Shown here: piece after piece, positions 21,213 through 29,153 of the stretch
How positions within the stretch are numbered: the stretch's first letter is position 1
How the letters are laid out: each line of letters opens with the position of its first letter
Assembly (NCBI RefSeq): GCF_019392195.1
Contig: NZ_JAHXKI010000001.1
Span: 186,001-250,000 of the forward strand
Direction of reading: 5' to 3'
Length of the DNA stretch: 64,000 nt
Origin: Marinobacter sp. F4206
GTDB lineage: Bacteria > Pseudomonadota > Gammaproteobacteria > Pseudomonadales > Oleiphilaceae
Notes under the pieces: model-generated
Databases searched by the model: none
Told to the model about the DNA's origin: nothing
What the model saw: the letters and a program-made list of their open reading frames with translations, nothing else
Translations under genes and position numbers: made by a program

Positions 21213-22088
21213 ATGACTTTGAATCTTATACGGAAATTCATGCTTTCCGGCCTTTTCAGTGCCGTTGCTTTCTCCGCATCCGCTGAAACCTTCGTGTTCA
21301 CAGCGATCCCCGATGAGGACGAAACCAAGCTTGTGGAGCGGTTCAAAGGCGTAGCCGACTATCTTTCGGACGAACTGAATGTGGACGTTCGGTATATTCC
21401 GGTCAAATCCTATGCGGCTGCTGTTTCTGCCTTCCGTAACAACCAGGTTCAACTGGCCTGGTTTGGCGGCCTCTCCGGCGTTCAGGCTCGCAGACTGGTT
21501 CCCGGTTCCGAGGCGATTGCTCAGGGCGTCGAGGACGAAGCGTTCCAGACCTACTTCATCGCCAACACCAGCACGGGCATTGAGCCGGCTGACGAGCTGT
21601 CGGCATTGGCGGAAGGTCTCAAAGATACCACGTTCACCTTCGGCTCGAAGGGTTCCACCTCCGGCCGCCTGATGCCCGAATTCTACATTCGCGAAACCTT
21701 CGGCGAACAGCCTGAGGACTTTTTCTCGCGGGTTGGTTTCAGCGGTAACCACACGCGCACCCTTCGTTTGGTCGAGGCGGGCACCTATGAAGCCGGGGCG
21801 TTGAACTTCCAGGTCTGGCAGAAAGAAGTTGAGGCCGGCAATGTCGATACCGATGCTGTTCAGGTTATCTGGGAGACCCCGGCTTACCCGGATTACCAAT
21901 GGACGATCCGCGGCGACGTTAACGACCGCTTTGGAGAGGGATTCAAGGATCGTGTCAAAGAGGCCCTGCTGAACCTTGACGACAAGGCTCTTCTGGAGAG
22001 CTTCCCGCGTTCCGGCTTTATCCCGGCCTCCAATGACGATTACGAGCCGATCAGGAAGACTGCAGAAGAGATTGGAATTCTCGATTAA
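21213..22088 (+). CDS. ABC importer substrate-binding protein, putative selenate/selenite (PhnD-like)
   Basis: A 291-residue periplasmic protein. A signal peptide (about residues 1-25, cleavage near ASA-ET) precedes a PhnD-like binding domain: TAIPDEDETKLVERFKGVADYL, QVQLAWFGGLSGVQAR and FGSKGSTSGRLMPEF. The last resembles the phosphate/phosphonate oxyanion-binding segment. A PhnD-like subgroup is annotated as putative selenate transporter binding proteins because its genes lie beside selD; this gene is 1.2 kb from selD and followed by its own ATPase and permease. Selenium oxyanion as substrate is inferred from context, with phosphonate or phosphite as alternatives. TAAGGA lies upstream of the ATG at 21213, and the stop overlaps the next start by one base (TAATG). 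Confidence 0.82.
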   Translation: MTLNLIRKFMLSGLFSAVAFSASAETFVFTAIPDEDETKLVERFKGVADYLSDELNVDVRYIPVKSYAAAVSAFRNNQVQLAWFGGLSGVQARRLVPGSEAIAQGVEDEAFQTYFIANTSTGIEPADELSALAEGLKDTTFTFGSKGSTSGRLMPEFYIRETFGEQPEDFFSRVGFSGNHTRTLRLVEAGTYEAGALNFQVWQKEVEAGNVDTDAVQVIWETPAYPDYQWTIRGDVNDRFGEGFKDRVKEALLNLDDKALLESFPRSGFIPASNDDYEPIRKTAEEIGILD

Positions 22089-22738
22089 TGTCAGGGTTCG
22101 ATCTCTCAAGCCTGACGGCGTCCTTCGGCGGAGAGCGGGTGGTAGGCCCGCTCTCCCTGACCGTAAAACAGGGCGAGCACGTTGCCCTTGTCGGTAAGAG
22201 CGGTGCCGGTAAGTCGACACTGATACGATTAATTCATGAGCAGGTGAACCGGGATTCATCTCTGGTACCCCAGGAGCTGGGACTGGTTAACGCCCTACCC
22301 GTATTTCACAACGTGTTCATGGGCCAGCTGGATCGCCATTCAGTCTGGTACAACACGATGACTCTGCTAAGGCCGTTTTCGACCGACAGAACGGCGGTCA
22401 GGGAGCTGCTGGCAGATCTGGGAATGCCAGAGAAGCTGTGGATTCCGACGGCGTCCCTGTCCGGCGGCCAGCGCCAAAGGGTTGCGATAGCCAGAGCCAT
22501 GTACCGGAATGCCGGATTGTTGCTGGCAGACGAGCCGGTCTCAGCGTTGGATGGACCCATGGCGCATCTGGTCATGAAACGCCTCAAGGAATATTTTTCG
22601 ACCAGCGTAATTGCTCTTCACGATGTCGAGCTTGCACTGACGTACTGCAACAGGATAGTCGGAATTCAGGATGGCCAAGTTGCACTGGATGACACCAGCG
22701 AACGCCTGACGATCACTGACATCATGTCGCTCTACTAG
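22088..22738 (+). CDS. ABC importer ATPase, putative selenium oxyanion (PhnC-like)
   Basis: A 216-residue nucleotide-binding subunit, slightly short for PhnC-type ATPases. Walker A is GKSGAGKSTL, the Q-loop is SLVPQELGLV, the signature is LSGGQRQRVAIARAM, Walker B is LLLADEPVSALD and the switch His is in VIALHDVELAL. All catalytic motifs are intact; the shortening is between Walker A and the Q-loop, where many PhnC proteins have an insert. It begins on the last base of the binding-protein stop codon, so the two are coupled, and it is followed 16 nt later by the permease. Partner of the PhnD-like protein and PhnE-like permease. Confidence 0.87.
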   Translation: MSGFDLSSLTASFGGERVVGPLSLTVKQGEHVALVGKSGAGKSTLIRLIHEQVNRDSSLVPQELGLVNALPVFHNVFMGQLDRHSVWYNTMTLLRPFSTDRTAVRELLADLGMPEKLWIPTASLSGGQRQRVAIARAMYRNAGLLLADEPVSALDGPMAHLVMKRLKEYFSTSVIALHDVELALTYCNRIVGIQDGQVALDDTSERLTITDIMSLY

Positions 22739-22754
22739 GAACCGGCAGACCTTC

Positions 22755-24221
22755 ATGCTTTCCTATCCGACGGTTCGAACCAGCCTTATTTTTCTCGCCA
22801 TCGCGGTGGCGGGGTTATTCGCAGCGGACATCGCAATCACCGCATCGAATCCCTGGCAGGATCTGGGAAACTTCTTCCTCGGTGTTGTAACACCCAATTT
22901 CTTCAGTACCGAAGGCCTTATGACGGCGCTGCTGAGGACGGTTGCCTTTGCCTTTGTTGGCGTGGCACTGGGCAGTATTGCCGGCTTCATGCTGTCGCTC
23001 GTCTACCGTTTTTTACCGGTTCGAATCTTCTGCGCCTTTATCCGGGCCATTCACGAGCTCTTCTGGGCACTTATTTTCCTCCAGTTTTTTGGCTTTCACC
23101 CCTTAACCGGGGTGCTGGCCATTGCGATCCCCTACTCCGGCATCTTCGCCAAGGTGTATTCCGAAATCCTCGAGGAAGCGGATCCTGAGCCTGGCCGCCT
23201 TCTTCCCCCCGGTACCGGTGTAGTCGCAGCGTTTCTGTATACCCGTATCCCGGATTGCTGGGTCCAGCTCCGGACCTACACCGCTTATCGACTCGAATGT
23301 GGTCTGCGGTCAAGTGCCATTCTCGGCTTCGTCGGTTTGCCGACCCTGGGTTTCTACCTCGAGAGTTCGTTTTCCCAGGGGCTATACTCCGACGCCGGTG
23401 CAATGCTGATTCTGTTTTACGTCCTCATTGCGACCATGCCGCTGTGGGTAAAACCAAAGCTTCTGCCCGTTTATATACTCGGAGCACCATTTTTTCTTGG
23501 TGACGGGCTGCCAATCGTTTGGGGCAATGTGGAACGGTTCTTCACCCAGGACATCATTCCAAGCCCCATCAGGCAAGGTGAGGGACTTACTGGGCTGACC
23601 GCCTGGTTCGGGGACCTGATGGTTCACCAGGCCATACCGGGGATCTGGAATACGGTAATTCTCACGCAGATCGCGTTGGTCGGCACGGGCATTCTGGCCT
23701 TGTTGTTATTCCCGCTGATATCCAATCATTTCGGCGGGCCCATTCGCCGAACGTTCGGTCACGTATTTCTGGTTATTGCACGGTCGACACCGGAGTACAT
23801 TCTCGCCTACATTCTGCTGCAGCTGTGGGGGCCTTCCATGCTCCCGGCGGTAGTCGCACTGGCGCTCCATAATGGTGGCATCATTGGCCACCTGATCGGT
23901 CGCCAGACCAATGCCATCCAACTGAGAAGCGATGCCCCTACTGGGTTCAATCGATACTCCTGGGAATTAGTGCCCAGGGTGTACCGGTCGTTCCTGGCGT
24001 TTCTGTTCTATCGGTGGGAAATCATCATGCGGGAAACGGCGATCCTGGGGATTCTTGGCATCTACACCCTGGGATTTTACGTCGACAGCGCCATCCAGAA
24101 TATCCAGTTTGATCGGGCGATGGTGCTGATTCTGATTACCGCGCTGCTCAATATTGGCGTAGATACTCTCGGTCGCTATATTCGCCGTAAACTGGCTCTG
24201 CAAACCATGCCCACCTGTTAA
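22755..24221 (+). CDS. ABC importer permease, two fused PhnE-like domains
   Basis: A 488-residue membrane protein made of two tandem PhnE-like permease halves (about residues 1-245 and 246-488). Each half has several hydrophobic helices and ends in a similar segment, GLRSSAILGFVGLPTLGFYLES in the first and REIAILG-like ETAILGILGIYTLGFYVDS in the second. This covers both permease positions in one polypeptide. The cytoplasmic ATPase-contact loop of the first half (near residues 135-170) reads EEADPEPGRLLPPGTG and looks diverged from the usual EAA pattern. Last gene of the three-gene importer; a hairpin follows 40 nt downstream. Confidence 0.85.
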   Translation: MLSYPTVRTSLIFLAIAVAGLFAADIAITASNPWQDLGNFFLGVVTPNFFSTEGLMTALLRTVAFAFVGVALGSIAGFMLSLVYRFLPVRIFCAFIRAIHELFWALIFLQFFGFHPLTGVLAIAIPYSGIFAKVYSEILEEADPEPGRLLPPGTGVVAAFLYTRIPDCWVQLRTYTAYRLECGLRSSAILGFVGLPTLGFYLESSFSQGLYSDAGAMLILFYVLIATMPLWVKPKLLPVYILGAPFFLGDGLPIVWGNVERFFTQDIIPSPIRQGEGLTGLTAWFGDLMVHQAIPGIWNTVILTQIALVGTGILALLLFPLISNHFGGPIRRTFGHVFLVIARSTPEYILAYILLQLWGPSMLPAVVALALHNGGIIGHLIGRQTNAIQLRSDAPTGFNRYSWELVPRVYRSFLAFLFYRWEIIMRETAILGILGIYTLGFYVDSAIQNIQFDRAMVLILITALLNIGVDTLGRYIRRKLALQTMPTC

Positions 24222-24259
24222 CCGCCCTCCCTGAAGGGTGCTTCTACAATCCGTGCACA

Positions 24260-24286
24260 GCAAAAAGCCGGGACAAGCCCGGCTTT
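24260..24286 (-). terminator. Rho-independent terminator for the PEP-CTERM gene
   Basis: AAAGCCGGG and CCCGGCTTT form a 9-bp stem with a 5-nt loop. On the minus strand the stem is followed by a T run, so it best serves the minus-strand PEP-CTERM gene ending at 24309. It may also stop the convergent permease transcript. Confidence 0.8.
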
Positions 24287-24308
24287 GAGTCACTGCACTC
24301 AGCTTTGA

Positions 24309-24965
24309 TCAGCTACGGCGACGACGTGACACACCAAATCCTGCCAGGCCGAGGCCAAGCAGTGCCAGTGTTGAAGGCTCCGGAACGGAAACCTCGAACT
24401 GCTGGTACACGCCACCGGCCCGGTTCTCGAGGACCAGGGCGTCGGTAGAGGAGTAACCATCACCAATATAGATCCCGGCAGAGGTCGTACCGGGGTCGGT
24501 CAGGACCGGAGTCAGGCCCGCGAACAGGCTTGAGCCGAGCGAGAATTGTAGCAACTCAATTCCACCTGCCAGGGTGAAATTGAAGCCGTCGACACCACCG
24601 GTCGCGTTAGTTGCCGCGGTCCAGGTGATGAAATCAGAGGTGCCGGTGCTGAAATCCGTCATGGTGTCTGCGTGGGGACCGGAGGATTCAAAACCGAAGG
24701 ACTCATAGGTACCGAGGTTCTGGTTTTCGAACTCCAGATCGCCGAACCATTCTACCGTGTTATCGGCATCGACAGCCCCTGGCGCCAGCCAGCGGACGAA
24801 CCAGTTACTGGTATTGTTAAGATCGTTCCAGATGTAATAGCCAGCCCCTTGATCCAGGGCAAGGTCACCGTCTGAGGTGGTGCTTCCACTGTACTGCGGC
24901 GTTGCCAGCGCGGCGCTTGCTGAAGCTGCAAATACGAAACCAAGTGCCGTTCTTTTAAAATCCAT
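24309..24965 (-). CDS. PEP-CTERM sorting-domain surface protein
   Basis: A 218-residue exported protein. The N-terminus has a signal peptide (residues 1-22, ending ASAALA) and the C-terminus is a textbook PEP-CTERM signal: VPEPST, a hydrophobic stretch LALLGLGLAGFGV, and RRRRS. Exosortase would cut at this signal and anchor or release the protein with exopolysaccharide. The middle is a Gly/Thr/Asp-rich beta-type domain without a recognised catalytic motif. I choose the ATG at 24965 since GGAGA sits about 8 nt before it; the ATG two codons upstream is too close to that box. A c-di-GMP-type riboswitch lies directly upstream. Exosortase genes are not in this window. Confidence 0.9.
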   Translation of the reverse strand: MDFKRTALGFVFAASASAALATPQYSGSTTSDGDLALDQGAGYYIWNDLNNTSNWFVRWLAPGAVDADNTVEWFGDLEFENQNLGTYESFGFESSGPHADTMTDFSTGTSDFITWTAATNATGGVDGFNFTLAGGIELLQFSLGSSLFAGLTPVLTDPGTTSAGIYIGDGYSSTDALVLENRAGGVYQQFEVSVPEPSTLALLGLGLAGFGVSRRRRS

Positions 24966-25000
24966 CAACATTCTCCGTGAACGCTTTGATTACTCCCTGT

Positions 25001-25064
25001 GCAGCCCGGCTGTCTCAGTAAGACCCGCAGCTTTCCGTCCCACCCTCACGGGTGGTTTGGCTAC
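25001..25064 (-). promoter_or_regulatory. Cyclic-di-GMP-I (GEMM) type riboswitch in the leader of the PEP-CTERM gene
   Basis: Read on the minus strand, the leader contains CAAACC, a P2 hairpin CCACCC-GTGA-GGGTGG capped by a GNRA tetraloop, then GGGACGGAAAGC. A P3 arm follows, with GCTG pairing with CAGC outside and GTCT with AGAC inside around a GGG-containing internal loop, then GCCGGGCTGC. The closing stem forms between GTAGCC (25064-25059) and GGCTGC (25006-25001). Order, spacing and tetraloop match GEMM-I. Two positions normally near-invariant differ: the base before CAAACC is C rather than G, and GGACGCAAAG reads GGACGGAAAG. It ends 35 nt before the start codon with no terminator between, suggesting translational control. 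Confidence 0.82.
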
Positions 25065-25173
25065 AGTGGGGAGTCATAGCCAGATCCATGCCAGGTGCTC
25101 AAAGCCCAGGAAATAGCGGCTCAACAGGTACATCAAAGCGAAGACTGTAAATTTTTTTGACACATAGGTGTAA

Positions 25174-25201
25174 AGCTGGTGAAACAGTTCACATACCAGC
25201 T
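25174..25201. repeat. Nested inverted repeat upstream of the riboswitch
   Basis: AGCTGGT and ACCAGCT form a 7-bp dyad 14 nt apart, enclosing a second dyad GTGAA/TTCAC. It lies about 110 nt upstream of the riboswitch on the PEP-CTERM side and 175 nt upstream of the divergent gene at 25376. It could be an operator for either; no T run follows, so it is not a terminator. The rest of the 25065-25375 gap shows nothing I can name. Confidence 0.35.
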
Positions 25202-25375
25202 CCAGTCTGTAAACATTCCCGACACAACTGCTCCGGGAGCGCTTTATGACCCTCATCACAGTTCCGTCATTCGGGCCAATTTTTAGGCTTATTCTGACAA
25301 GCGGTAGCATCCCCTTGGCGCTTACATTTCGTTACACTCTGATTACATTTTGCAGTGTTCAGGGCAGCGTGAATC

Positions 25376-25939
25376 ATGACGGACGGGGTGGTTTTCATAA
25401 TCCAGGTTGGCTTGGTAGCACTTGTGCTACTGATGGCATTTCGCATGGTGACGCTGGTTCGGGCTGCTCCGGTAACTGAGAATGTTACCCGCGACGAAGT
25501 TGCACCCGTGCCGGTCAGACGAACACCCGCAGCGCGACAAGTAGCCGGCGCCGATCGAACGGAGCTACTGACCCAGTTGCATATTCTTGCCGGACTTCAG
25601 GAAAGGGATTGTCGTGTGAAAGGGCTGGAACTTGGCGACGCGCCAGAGGCGGTTCGGGACTACGCAGCTGTGTGGCTTTATGGCGCGGCCTGTGCCCTGT
25701 GTGACACGCCCGCACGACATTCCGAATCACTGGCCGGGCTGGCCGCTCATATTGCAAGCCGAAAAATCGGAATCCGGCAGCCGCAGGCGCTACAGGCAAT
25801 TTCAACCCTGACGCAAAGCAGTATTCTTCTGGCGTGCTATCGCGGAGGGCTGGAGGGTGCGGAATTCTGGCGGCAGCATCATTACGTGACGCCGGGCGAC
25901 AGTCTTTATGAGGCCATTACCGCCAATGCGTTTATTTGA
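25376..25939 (+). CDS. Hypothetical membrane-anchored protein
   Basis: A 187-residue protein I do not recognise. One N-terminal hydrophobic segment (about residues 5-27, VVFIIQVGLVALVLLMAFRMV) probably anchors it in the inner membrane. A Pro/Arg-rich linker follows (about 30-58), then an alpha-helical region containing three Cys (CRVKGLELG, ACALCDTPARH, LACYRGG). The gene is complete, starts at the ATG at 25376 and has codon use like its neighbours. Its last 8 nt overlap the convergent small gene at 25932. No motif allows a functional call. Confidence 0.6.
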   Translation: MTDGVVFIIQVGLVALVLLMAFRMVTLVRAAPVTENVTRDEVAPVPVRRTPAARQVAGADRTELLTQLHILAGLQERDCRVKGLELGDAPEAVRDYAAVWLYGAACALCDTPARHSESLAGLAAHIASRKIGIRQPQALQAISTLTQSSILLACYRGGLEGAEFWRQHHYVTPGDSLYEAITANAFI

Positions 25940-26246
25940 CAGCCGGTTGATCGGGCGTCGAGTCCAGTGCCCAGTTCGTGCCCAATTGAACTGATTCCGA
26001 GGCGTCCGGCTGAGTCACTGGCACCCCTCCGATCCCAGGCCGGGTAAAACCGCCCTCTTCCGTATTCTTCATGCTGTCGACGTCGACGGACCGGACCACA
26101 TAAGCGGTTCCGTCCGACACGACTCTGGCCCGATGGGTCAGGCCAAACACAAACCGGCAGTAATCCAGCTTCAACTGCACCAGATCCTGCTCCGCCTTTC
26201 GGATTTTGCGCAGCAGTACCTTCTGAACGCTATCTCCGTAATTCAT
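25932..26246 (-). CDS. Hypothetical small protein
   Basis: A 104-residue cytoplasmic protein of unknown function. The ATG at 26246 has AGGGAAG just upstream and gives MNYGDSVQKVLLRKIRKAEQDL, a charged helix; the frame stays open to a TTG at 26318 without a ribosome site. The middle contains KLDYCRFVFGLTHRARVV, and the C-terminus (about residues 70-104) is Gly/Pro-rich and likely disordered. It is probably real because of the clear start site. It follows the small exported-protein gene at 26338 on the same strand. Confidence 0.55.
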   Translation of the reverse strand: MNYGDSVQKVLLRKIRKAEQDLVQLKLDYCRFVFGLTHRARVVSDGTAYVVRSVDVDSMKNTEEGGFTRPGIGGVPVTQPDASESVQLGTNWALDSTPDQPAVK

Positions 26247-26337
26247 CGTGTCTTCCCTGATGTCAGCAATAAGTGACTGGAATTTTACACGATATGGGGG
26301 CCTTGTCAGCTCTGCCAAACGAGTGTTTTGAGGCCAA

Positions 26338-26799
26338 TCACAGATGACGGGCCTGAAACACCAGCTTCACCGGAATGCCTTTCAGTCGTTCCTGGCCCTG
26401 CTGTAGATCTACTCGCCAGACCATCTCCTCTCCGGTACTGCAGATGGGAGCATTGAAACGCGCGACATAAGTGCCATCGACCTGACGGCGCAACGGCACC
26501 GGGTATTCGCCCATATACATGGACTCCCCCCTGAGAACTGCCAGGAATCGTTCGGGTGGCTCGGGCGAGACGACCGTGAGTCGATATTCGGTGTCCTGGC
26601 CGTCGGTATCCAGGACCTCCAGATCTACCGTCCAAAGCCCGGACCTGCTCGACCAGGAACAACTTTCCGCTAACAGGTCGCACGGCACGTTGGGCCCACC
26701 CCACTCTTCCTGGCCGTTGTTGCTTAACATTCGGGGGACGAACACCGCCGTTGCGACCAACGCCAGTATCAATCCCACAGTCATCGCTGCTCGTAACAT
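26338..26799 (-). CDS. Hypothetical exported or membrane-anchored protein
   Basis: A 153-residue protein. The N-terminal hydrophobic segment (about residues 5-24, AMTVGLILALVATAVFVPRM) is followed by a beta-rich periplasmic domain with two Cys close together (CDLLAESCSW, residues about 40-48) and a third in APICSTGEE. This arrangement suggests a disulfide-stabilised small domain in the periplasm. I do not recognise the family. The gene is complete, starts at the ATG at 26799 and is divergent from the ABC exporter operon, so the 131-nt gap upstream probably contains both promoters. Confidence 0.6.
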   Translation of the reverse strand: MLRAAMTVGLILALVATAVFVPRMLSNNGQEEWGGPNVPCDLLAESCSWSSRSGLWTVDLEVLDTDGQDTEYRLTVVSPEPPERFLAVLRGESMYMGEYPVPLRRQVDGTYVARFNAPICSTGEEMVWRVDLQQGQERLKGIPVKLVFQARHL

Positions 26800-26930
26800 T
26801 CTCGTACCTCGATTCCGGACCGCCGCATTATGAGCGCTATGCGGAGACAGGCAAAGCTTTCTAAACTGGCGTCAGTCATGAGAAAATACCGCGCTTTCAT
26901 TTTTACCCATTCTACAGACAGGATACGCCC

Positions 26931-27851
26931 GTGCAGCCGGACATTTCCGTAAAGCACCTCAGCAAGGTCTATGGCGACGGTTTCCAGGCATTGAAGGACA
27001 TCAATCTGGAGATCAACCGCGGTGAGATCTTTGCCCTGCTCGGCCCGAACGGAGCCGGCAAAACGACCCTGATCAGTATTATCTGCGGCATCGTGAACCT
27101 CTCCGAGGGCGAAGTGAAAGCCGCTGGCCATGACATTGTGCGCGAGTATCGCAAGGCCCGGCAGTCAATTGGCCTGGTGCCGCAGGAACTGAATACGGAC
27201 TCCTTCGAGACAGTCTGGGACGCGGTTTCCTTCAGCCGTGGCCTGTTTGGGAAGGCACCCAAGCCGACTCATATCGAGAAGGTACTGAAAGACCTGTCGC
27301 TCTGGGATAAGCGCAACAACCGCATCATGTCACTTTCCGGCGGCATGAAGCGCCGGGTGATGATTGCCAAGGCACTTTCCCACGAACCCCAGATTCTTTT
27401 CCTTGATGAACCAACCGCTGGCGTCGACGTGGAACTGCGCCGGGACATGTGGGAAATGGTTCGCAAACTCCGGGAGAACGGCGTCACCATCATTCTTACC
27501 ACGCACTACATCGAGGAAGCTGAGGAAATGGCCGACAGGATCGGCGTGATCCGCGACGGTGAAATCATCCTCGTGGAGGAAAAAGACCGCCTGATGAGTA
27601 AGCTCGGCAAGAAAGAACTGCGACTGCAATTGCAGAGCAAGCTCGACGGCATGCCGGGCGAATTGACGCTGGAGCCCATTGAGCTCTCAGACGACGGTTA
27701 CGAGCTGATTTACACCTTCGATTCCCAGCAGGAGCAGGCAGGCGTCGCACGCTTGCTGCGCACCCTGGGTGACCTGGGTATCGAGTACCGGGATCTTCAG
27801 ACCCGGGAAAGCTCCCTGGAAGAGATCTTTGTCGGCCTCGTGCACGAATAG
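26931..27851 (+). CDS. ABC-2 type exporter ATPase (YadG-like)
   Basis: A 306-residue nucleotide-binding subunit. Walker A is [14 protein letters not shown], the Q-loop is [11 protein letters not shown], the signature is [15 protein letters not shown], Walker B is [12 protein letters not shown], and the switch His is in [13 protein letters not shown]. The C-terminal tail (about residues 220-306) is typical of ATPases that pair with ABC-2 permeases such as E. coli YadG. It starts at a GTG preceded by AGGATA. The permease follows 26 nt later. The cargo is unknown; the YadGH family has no agreed substrate. Confidence 0.9.
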   Translation: MQPDISVKHLSKVYGDGFQALKDINLEINRGEIFALLGPNGAGKTTLISIICGIVNLSEGEVKAAGHDIVREYRKARQSIGLVPQELNTDSFETVWDAVSFSRGLFGKAPKPTHIEKVLKDLSLWDKRNNRIMSLSGGMKRRVMIAKALSHEPQILFLDEPTAGVDVELRRDMWEMVRKLRENGVTIILTTHYIEEAEEMADRIGVIRDGEIILVEEKDRLMSKLGKKELRLQLQSKLDGMPGELTLEPIELSDDGYELIYTFDSQQEQAGVARLLRTLGDLGIEYRDLQTRESSLEEIFVGLVHE

Positions 27852-27877
27852 CCACGACCGATTCACTGGAGAAAGGC

Positions 27878-28639
27878 ATGAACCTCTACGGCGTCCGCGC
27901 AATCTACAACTTTGAAATGGCCCGCATGAAACGCACCCTGATGCAGAGTGTGCTGTCTCCGGTCATCTCCACCTGCCTGTATTTCGTGGTATTCGGCTCG
28001 GCCATCGGATCGCGCATGGGAGACATCGACAACATCAGCTACGGGGCCTACATCATTCCCGGCCTGGTGATGCTGTCACTGCTGATGCAGAGTATCTCCA
28101 ACGCCTCTTTCGGCATATACATGCCGAAGTTTTCAGGGACCATCTACGAGGTTCTCTCGGCTCCGGTATCTTACGTGGAGGTGGTACTCGGGTACGTCGG
28201 AGCTGCCGCCACCAAGTCTGTCATCCTTGGCCTGATCATACTGGCCACCGCACGCCTGTTCGTGGATTACGACGTACTTCATCCGTTCTGGATGGTGTCC
28301 TTCCTCATTCTTACCTCGGTCACTTTCAGTCTGTTTGGGTTCATTATTGGCATCTGGGCGGACGGCTTCGAAAAACTGCAGATCGTGCCCATGATGATCG
28401 TGACGCCCCTGGTATTTCTCGGCGGCACCTTCTATTCCATCGACATGCTGCCATCGATCTGGCAGACCATCAGCCTGTTCAACCCGGTGGTTTATCTGAT
28501 CAGCGGCTTTCGCTGGGCCTTCTACGGAGTGTCTGACGTGCACGTGGGAATCAGCGTTGGTATGACTCTGGTCTTCCTCAGCGCGTGCATGCTGGCTGTC
28601 TGGTATATCTTTAAAACCGGTTACCGACTGCGCTCATGA
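27878..28639 (+). CDS. ABC-2 type exporter permease (YadH-like)
   Basis: A 253-residue inner-membrane protein with about six hydrophobic helices, matching the ABC-2 membrane family and YadH in particular. Recognisable are [24 protein letters not shown] and [20 protein letters not shown], followed by the periplasmic-side [14 protein letters not shown]. It forms a transporter with the ATPase encoded just upstream. Its stop overlaps the start of the DUF192 lipoprotein gene (ATGA), so the three are co-translated and the lipoprotein may work with the exporter. Confidence 0.9.
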   Translation: MNLYGVRAIYNFEMARMKRTLMQSVLSPVISTCLYFVVFGSAIGSRMGDIDNISYGAYIIPGLVMLSLLMQSISNASFGIYMPKFSGTIYEVLSAPVSYVEVVLGYVGAAATKSVILGLIILATARLFVDYDVLHPFWMVSFLILTSVTFSLFGFIIGIWADGFEKLQIVPMMIVTPLVFLGGTFYSIDMLPSIWQTISLFNPVVYLISGFRWAFYGVSDVHVGISVGMTLVFLSACMLAVWYIFKTGYRLRS

Positions 28640-29139
28640 AGAGACACATTGGCACTTCATTACTGGCCCTGCTGCTGGTTTCGCTGGTCTCGGCCTGCTC
28701 GGCCGACCCAAGCGTGCCCCAGCCCCGGCTACCGCTGTCGGAGGCATGCTTTATTACGCAGGATGGCACTGTGCCAGTGATGCTGGAGGTCGCCGACGAT
28801 TTCAGTCAGCGGCAGAAGGGGCTGATGGGGCGCAAATCCCTGGGCGATCGTGAGGGCATGTTGTTCGTTTATGACCGGCCCCGGAGCCCCCACCACGGCT
28901 TCTGGATGTACAAGACTCTCATTGCCCTGGACATCGCCTACCTTGGCCCGGCTGGAGAAATCGGCAGTATTCGGAAGATGGCACCGTGCAGTTCAAAAAA
29001 CGCGGGAAACTGCCCCTCCTACCCGGCCGGAATTGCGTTCACCTCCGCGGTCGAGATGAACCGGGACTTCTTCTCGACGCATGGCATCGCGGTCGGTGAC
29101 CGTCTGGCGGTCGGCGCAGCGAACTGCCCCTCGGACTGA
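28636..29139 (+). CDS. DUF192 domain lipoprotein
   Basis: A 167-residue protein with a lipoprotein signal peptide: basic start, hydrophobic core and lipobox LVSAC with Cys21 as the lipidation site. The mature part is a DUF192 domain (about residues 45-160): [24 protein letters not shown] and [15 protein letters not shown] are its hallmark segments. Two further Cys (CSSKNAGNC) could form a disulfide. The function of DUF192 is not established. Its ATGA overlap with the ABC-2 permease gene suggests an envelope role tied to that exporter. Confidence 0.85.
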   Translation: MKRHIGTSLLALLLVSLVSACSADPSVPQPRLPLSEACFITQDGTVPVMLEVADDFSQRQKGLMGRKSLGDREGMLFVYDRPRSPHHGFWMYKTLIALDIAYLGPAGEIGSIRKMAPCSSKNAGNCPSYPAGIAFTSAVEMNRDFFSTHGIAVGDRLAVGAANCPSD

Positions 29140-29153
29140 ACGCTGCCTTCGCC

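Noticed and set aside
21192..22259. 355-codon open frame on the minus strand
   Set aside because: Antisense to the periplasmic binding protein and ATPase genes; no recognisable protein.
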